NCBI RefSeq assembly: GCF_904848585.1
Contig: NZ_CAJHCR010000024.1
Coordinates: 1 to 64,000 of the forward strand
From: Paraburkholderia kirstenboschensis
GTDB lineage: Bacteria > Pseudomonadota > Gammaproteobacteria > Burkholderiales > Burkholderiaceae
Length of the DNA: 64,000 nt
Direction of reading: 5' to 3'
A program made the translations under genes and the position numbers. The notes below the pieces were generated by a model. That model had not been told where the DNA came from, ran no database searches, and worked only from the letters and a program-made list of their open reading frames with translations. This document shows, piece after piece, positions 62,479 to 64,000 of the stretch. How positions within the stretch are numbered: the stretch's first letter is position 1; each line of letters opens with the position of its first letter.

Positions 62479-63054
62479 CTACCGCTTTACCGCACTCACT
62501 TTCAAGGTAGCCTCGATATCTTCGAGCCGGGCCTTCGTCTTAAACAACCGGCTTGCCAGCACGCTGCCCTGATAAGCCGCGAAGAGCGCGCGCGCGGCAC
62601 TTTCGGGTTTGCCGTTGACCGTCAGCGTACGCTCCTGCGCACCTTGCGCGAGCACTTTCGCCAGCCAGTTTTCGTTGGCCTTGAAAAAAGCCTGTATCGA
62701 GTGCCGGATGTTGTCCGGCAGCGACTCGATGTCGGCTGCGAGCATGCCGCACAGACAAATCTGATTGCCGTCCCCCAGGGTCCTGCCAAACAACTTCGTA
62801 TATTTGCTGAGCTTCGCATCGGCCGGCAATGCTGCGTCGATTGCCTTGACGGTATTGAGTACTTCGCTGCTGTACTCATTGACCGCTTCAAGTACCAGAT
62901 CGTCCTTCGACGGGAAGTAGTAGTGGATACTCGACGTCTTCACGCCGACCAGTTCCGATAGATCGCGGTAGCTAAAGCCGTTGTAACCGCGGAGCATGAT
63001 CAGCGTGATCGCGTGGTCGAGAATCTGCTCGCGTACTGTTGATGTCGTGTCCAT
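62479..63054 (-). CDS. TetR-family repressor
   Basis: A 191-residue regulator from ATG 63054. The helix-turn-helix is REQILDHAITLIMLRGYNGF and SYRDLSELVGVKTSSIHYYF. The C-terminal ligand domain includes ICLCGMLAADIESLPDNI, with two nearby cysteines that could sense oxidants. It lies upstream of ohr on the same strand, and near-identical operator-like sites occur before both genes, so it probably represses itself and the ohr-hydrolase unit. Confidence 0.88.
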   Translation of the reverse strand: MDTTSTVREQILDHAITLIMLRGYNGFSYRDLSELVGVKTSSIHYYFPSKDDLVLEAVNEYSSEVLNTVKAIDAALPADAKLSKYTKLFGRTLGDGNQICLCGMLAADIESLPDNIRHSIQAFFKANENWLAKVLAQGAQERTLTVNGKPESAARALFAAYQGSVLASRLFKTKARLEDIEATLKVSAVKR

Positions 63055-63065
63055 AGGCTTACTGT

Positions 63066-63081
63066 ATCTACTCATAGATAG
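63066..63081. promoter_or_regulatory. operator-like site before the TetR gene
   Basis: ATCTACTCATAGATAG, an imperfect palindrome, begins 12 bp before the TetR start codon and matches 15 of 16 bases at 62341-62356. This fits autoregulation. Confidence 0.55.
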
Positions 63082-63216
63082 TCAGTCAAGGGGGATTTCT
63101 CTAACTATGTCGTGTCAGAGCTCGATGGGTCGGATTGGAAAGGCCGCATGTCCGCGCCGTGCGTTCTTTCGCACGCTGACACCGCGCGCCCGCGTGTATC
63201 GATCCGGGCCAATGCG

Positions 63217-64000
63217 CTAGCGCGGCAGTGTGTGCTCGTACATGTATCGGCGCGACCACGGCAGCGTCGCCGCGCTACGCCCGGCCTTGCGGCAGACGAT
63301 CTGGTAGATCGAGACGTCGTCGTGCTCAAACGCGTAGGCGCAACCTGCCAGATAGACGCGCCAGATGCGGAACTTGACGTCGTCGACGAGCTTCCTGGCC
63401 TGCTCCGCTTGCGCCTCGAAGTTCCCGCTCCAGGTGTTGAGCGTGCGGGCATAATGTCGCCTCAGGTTCTCGATGTCGACCGCCTCCAGTCCGCCGCTCT
63501 GCAGCGCCTCGAGCGCGAGACTGATGTTTGGCAGCTCGCCGTCCGGGAACACGTAGCGGTCGATGAACTCGCTGCCGCCGAGGCCGGTCTCGCGACTGTC
63601 CGCGCCGGTGGAGATGATCCCATGGTTCATCGCGATGCCGTCGTCGAGGAGCAACGCGCGGATCCGAGAGAAATAGTCAGGCAGATTCCTGCAGCCGACG
63701 TGCTCGAACATGCCGACACTTGTGATGCGGTCGAATTGGCCTTCGACGTCGCGATAGTCCTGCAGGCGGATCTCGATGCGGTCCTCGACTCTGGCTGCTT
63801 TTACGCGCGCAGCGGCGAGATCGAACTGGCTCTGCGAAAGCGTAATACCCACACAGCGCGCGCCGAATTTCTGGGCCGCGCGCAGCACGAGCGCACCCCA
63901 GCCGCAGCCGATGTCGAGCAGGCGTTGTCCGGGCCGCAACTGGATCTTGGTGAGGATATGGTCGATCTTCTTGAGTTGCGCGGCGGCGAGGTCTTCATCG
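63217..64000 (-). CDS. cfa: cyclopropane-fatty-acyl-phospholipid synthase, partial
   Basis: The window contains the last ~260 residues; the gene continues past 64000. The SAM motif LLDIGCGWGALVLRAAQKFG is followed by GITLSQSQFDLA, SVGMFEHVGCRNLPDYFSRI, FIDRYVFPDGELPNISLAL and HYARTLNTWSGNFEA, all standard for CFA synthases, which methylenate unsaturated acyl chains of membrane phospholipids. The C-terminus DVSIYQIVCRKAG is normal, so the 3' end is intact. Confidence 0.9.
   Translation of the reverse strand, partial: DEDLAAAQLKKIDHILTKIQLRPGQRLLDIGCGWGALVLRAAQKFGARCVGITLSQSQFDLAAARVKAARVEDRIEIRLQDYRDVEGQFDRITSVGMFEHVGCRNLPDYFSRIRALLLDDGIAMNHGIISTGADSRETGLGGSEFIDRYVFPDGELPNISLALEALQSGGLEAVDIENLRRHYARTLNTWSGNFEAQAEQARKLVDDVKFRIWRVYLAGCAYAFEHDDVSIYQIVCRKAGRSAATLPWSRRYMYEHTLPR

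Noticed and set aside
1..64000. CRISPR arrays, tRNA and rRNA genes
   Set aside because: No regularly spaced short repeats and no recognisable RNA gene were found by eye; a covariance-model scan would be needed to exclude tRNAs fully.

Overview
The window is high-GC proteobacterial DNA that looks like Burkholderiaceae (Paraburkholderia, Caballeronia or Burkholderia type). This is inferred from gene families: MocR regulators, the homogentisate cluster with a DUF2783 protein, CstA with a YbdD-type partner, DUF6494, and tcu genes next to an ATP-citrate-lyase-like pair. No rRNA or tRNA gene and no CRISPR array was recognised. Much of 8.8-47 kb is genomic-island-like: truncated genes, decayed insertion sequences, two related integrases and many small orphan genes.

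Layout. 0-9 kb: a frameshifted PsiE-like membrane protein; a degenerate EAL protein between two 483-residue MocR regulators; a GAF-PAS-PAS-GGDEF cyclase whose start overlaps the end of a frameshifted EAL phosphodiesterase gene. 8.9-12.5 kb: a row of gene fragments (CheB, receiver domain, HpnJ, filamentous-haemagglutinin-like, methyltransferase) ending in a decayed IS6-family element. 12.5-15 kb: plasmid or ICE-like remains (KfrA-like tail, SET-domain methyltransferase, HU protein, internally deleted DUF1016 gene, dead tyrosine integrase). 15-16.8 kb: CopC, an outer-membrane protein and a DUF2946 protein. 16.9-18.5 kb: an intact IS1182-family element. 18.7-26.6 kb: a one-direction cluster for homogentisate breakdown (LuxR regulator, MFS transporter, flavin hydroxylase with small partner, hmgA, fahA, broken maiA). 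27.4-29.7 kb: cstA and its small partner. 31-33.6 kb: an IS91-family element. 33.7-44 kb: small genes of mostly unknown role (FmdB zinc ribbon, Cache protein, SagB-type dehydrogenase, CDGSH protein, DUF2784, DUF1488) and a duplicated ~0.5-kb block. 44.1-46.9 kb: intact integrase, second decayed IS6 copy and a TonB C-terminal remnant.

47.3 kb to the end looks more like ordinary chromosome: an Nramp-related transporter, then a run that reads as one catabolic unit, tcuR-tcuA-tcuB-tcuC followed by an ATP-grasp and a CoA-ligase/lyase gene resembling the two subunits of ATP-citrate lyase. TcuA and TcuB would oxidise tricarballylate to cis-aconitate. The lyase pair would split citrate or a related tricarboxylate with CoA and ATP; its C-terminal lyase domain is divergent. 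I regard this as the most interesting system here. The end holds an ohr-hydrolase pair with a TetR gene sharing operator-like sites, and the 3' part of a cyclopropane-fatty-acid synthase gene that runs off the window.

Several genes are broken by single-base indels or stops (PsiE-like, EAL, maiA, 37.6-kb, 41.6-kb). Some could be sequencing errors. maiA, with three lesions, is very likely truly decayed.
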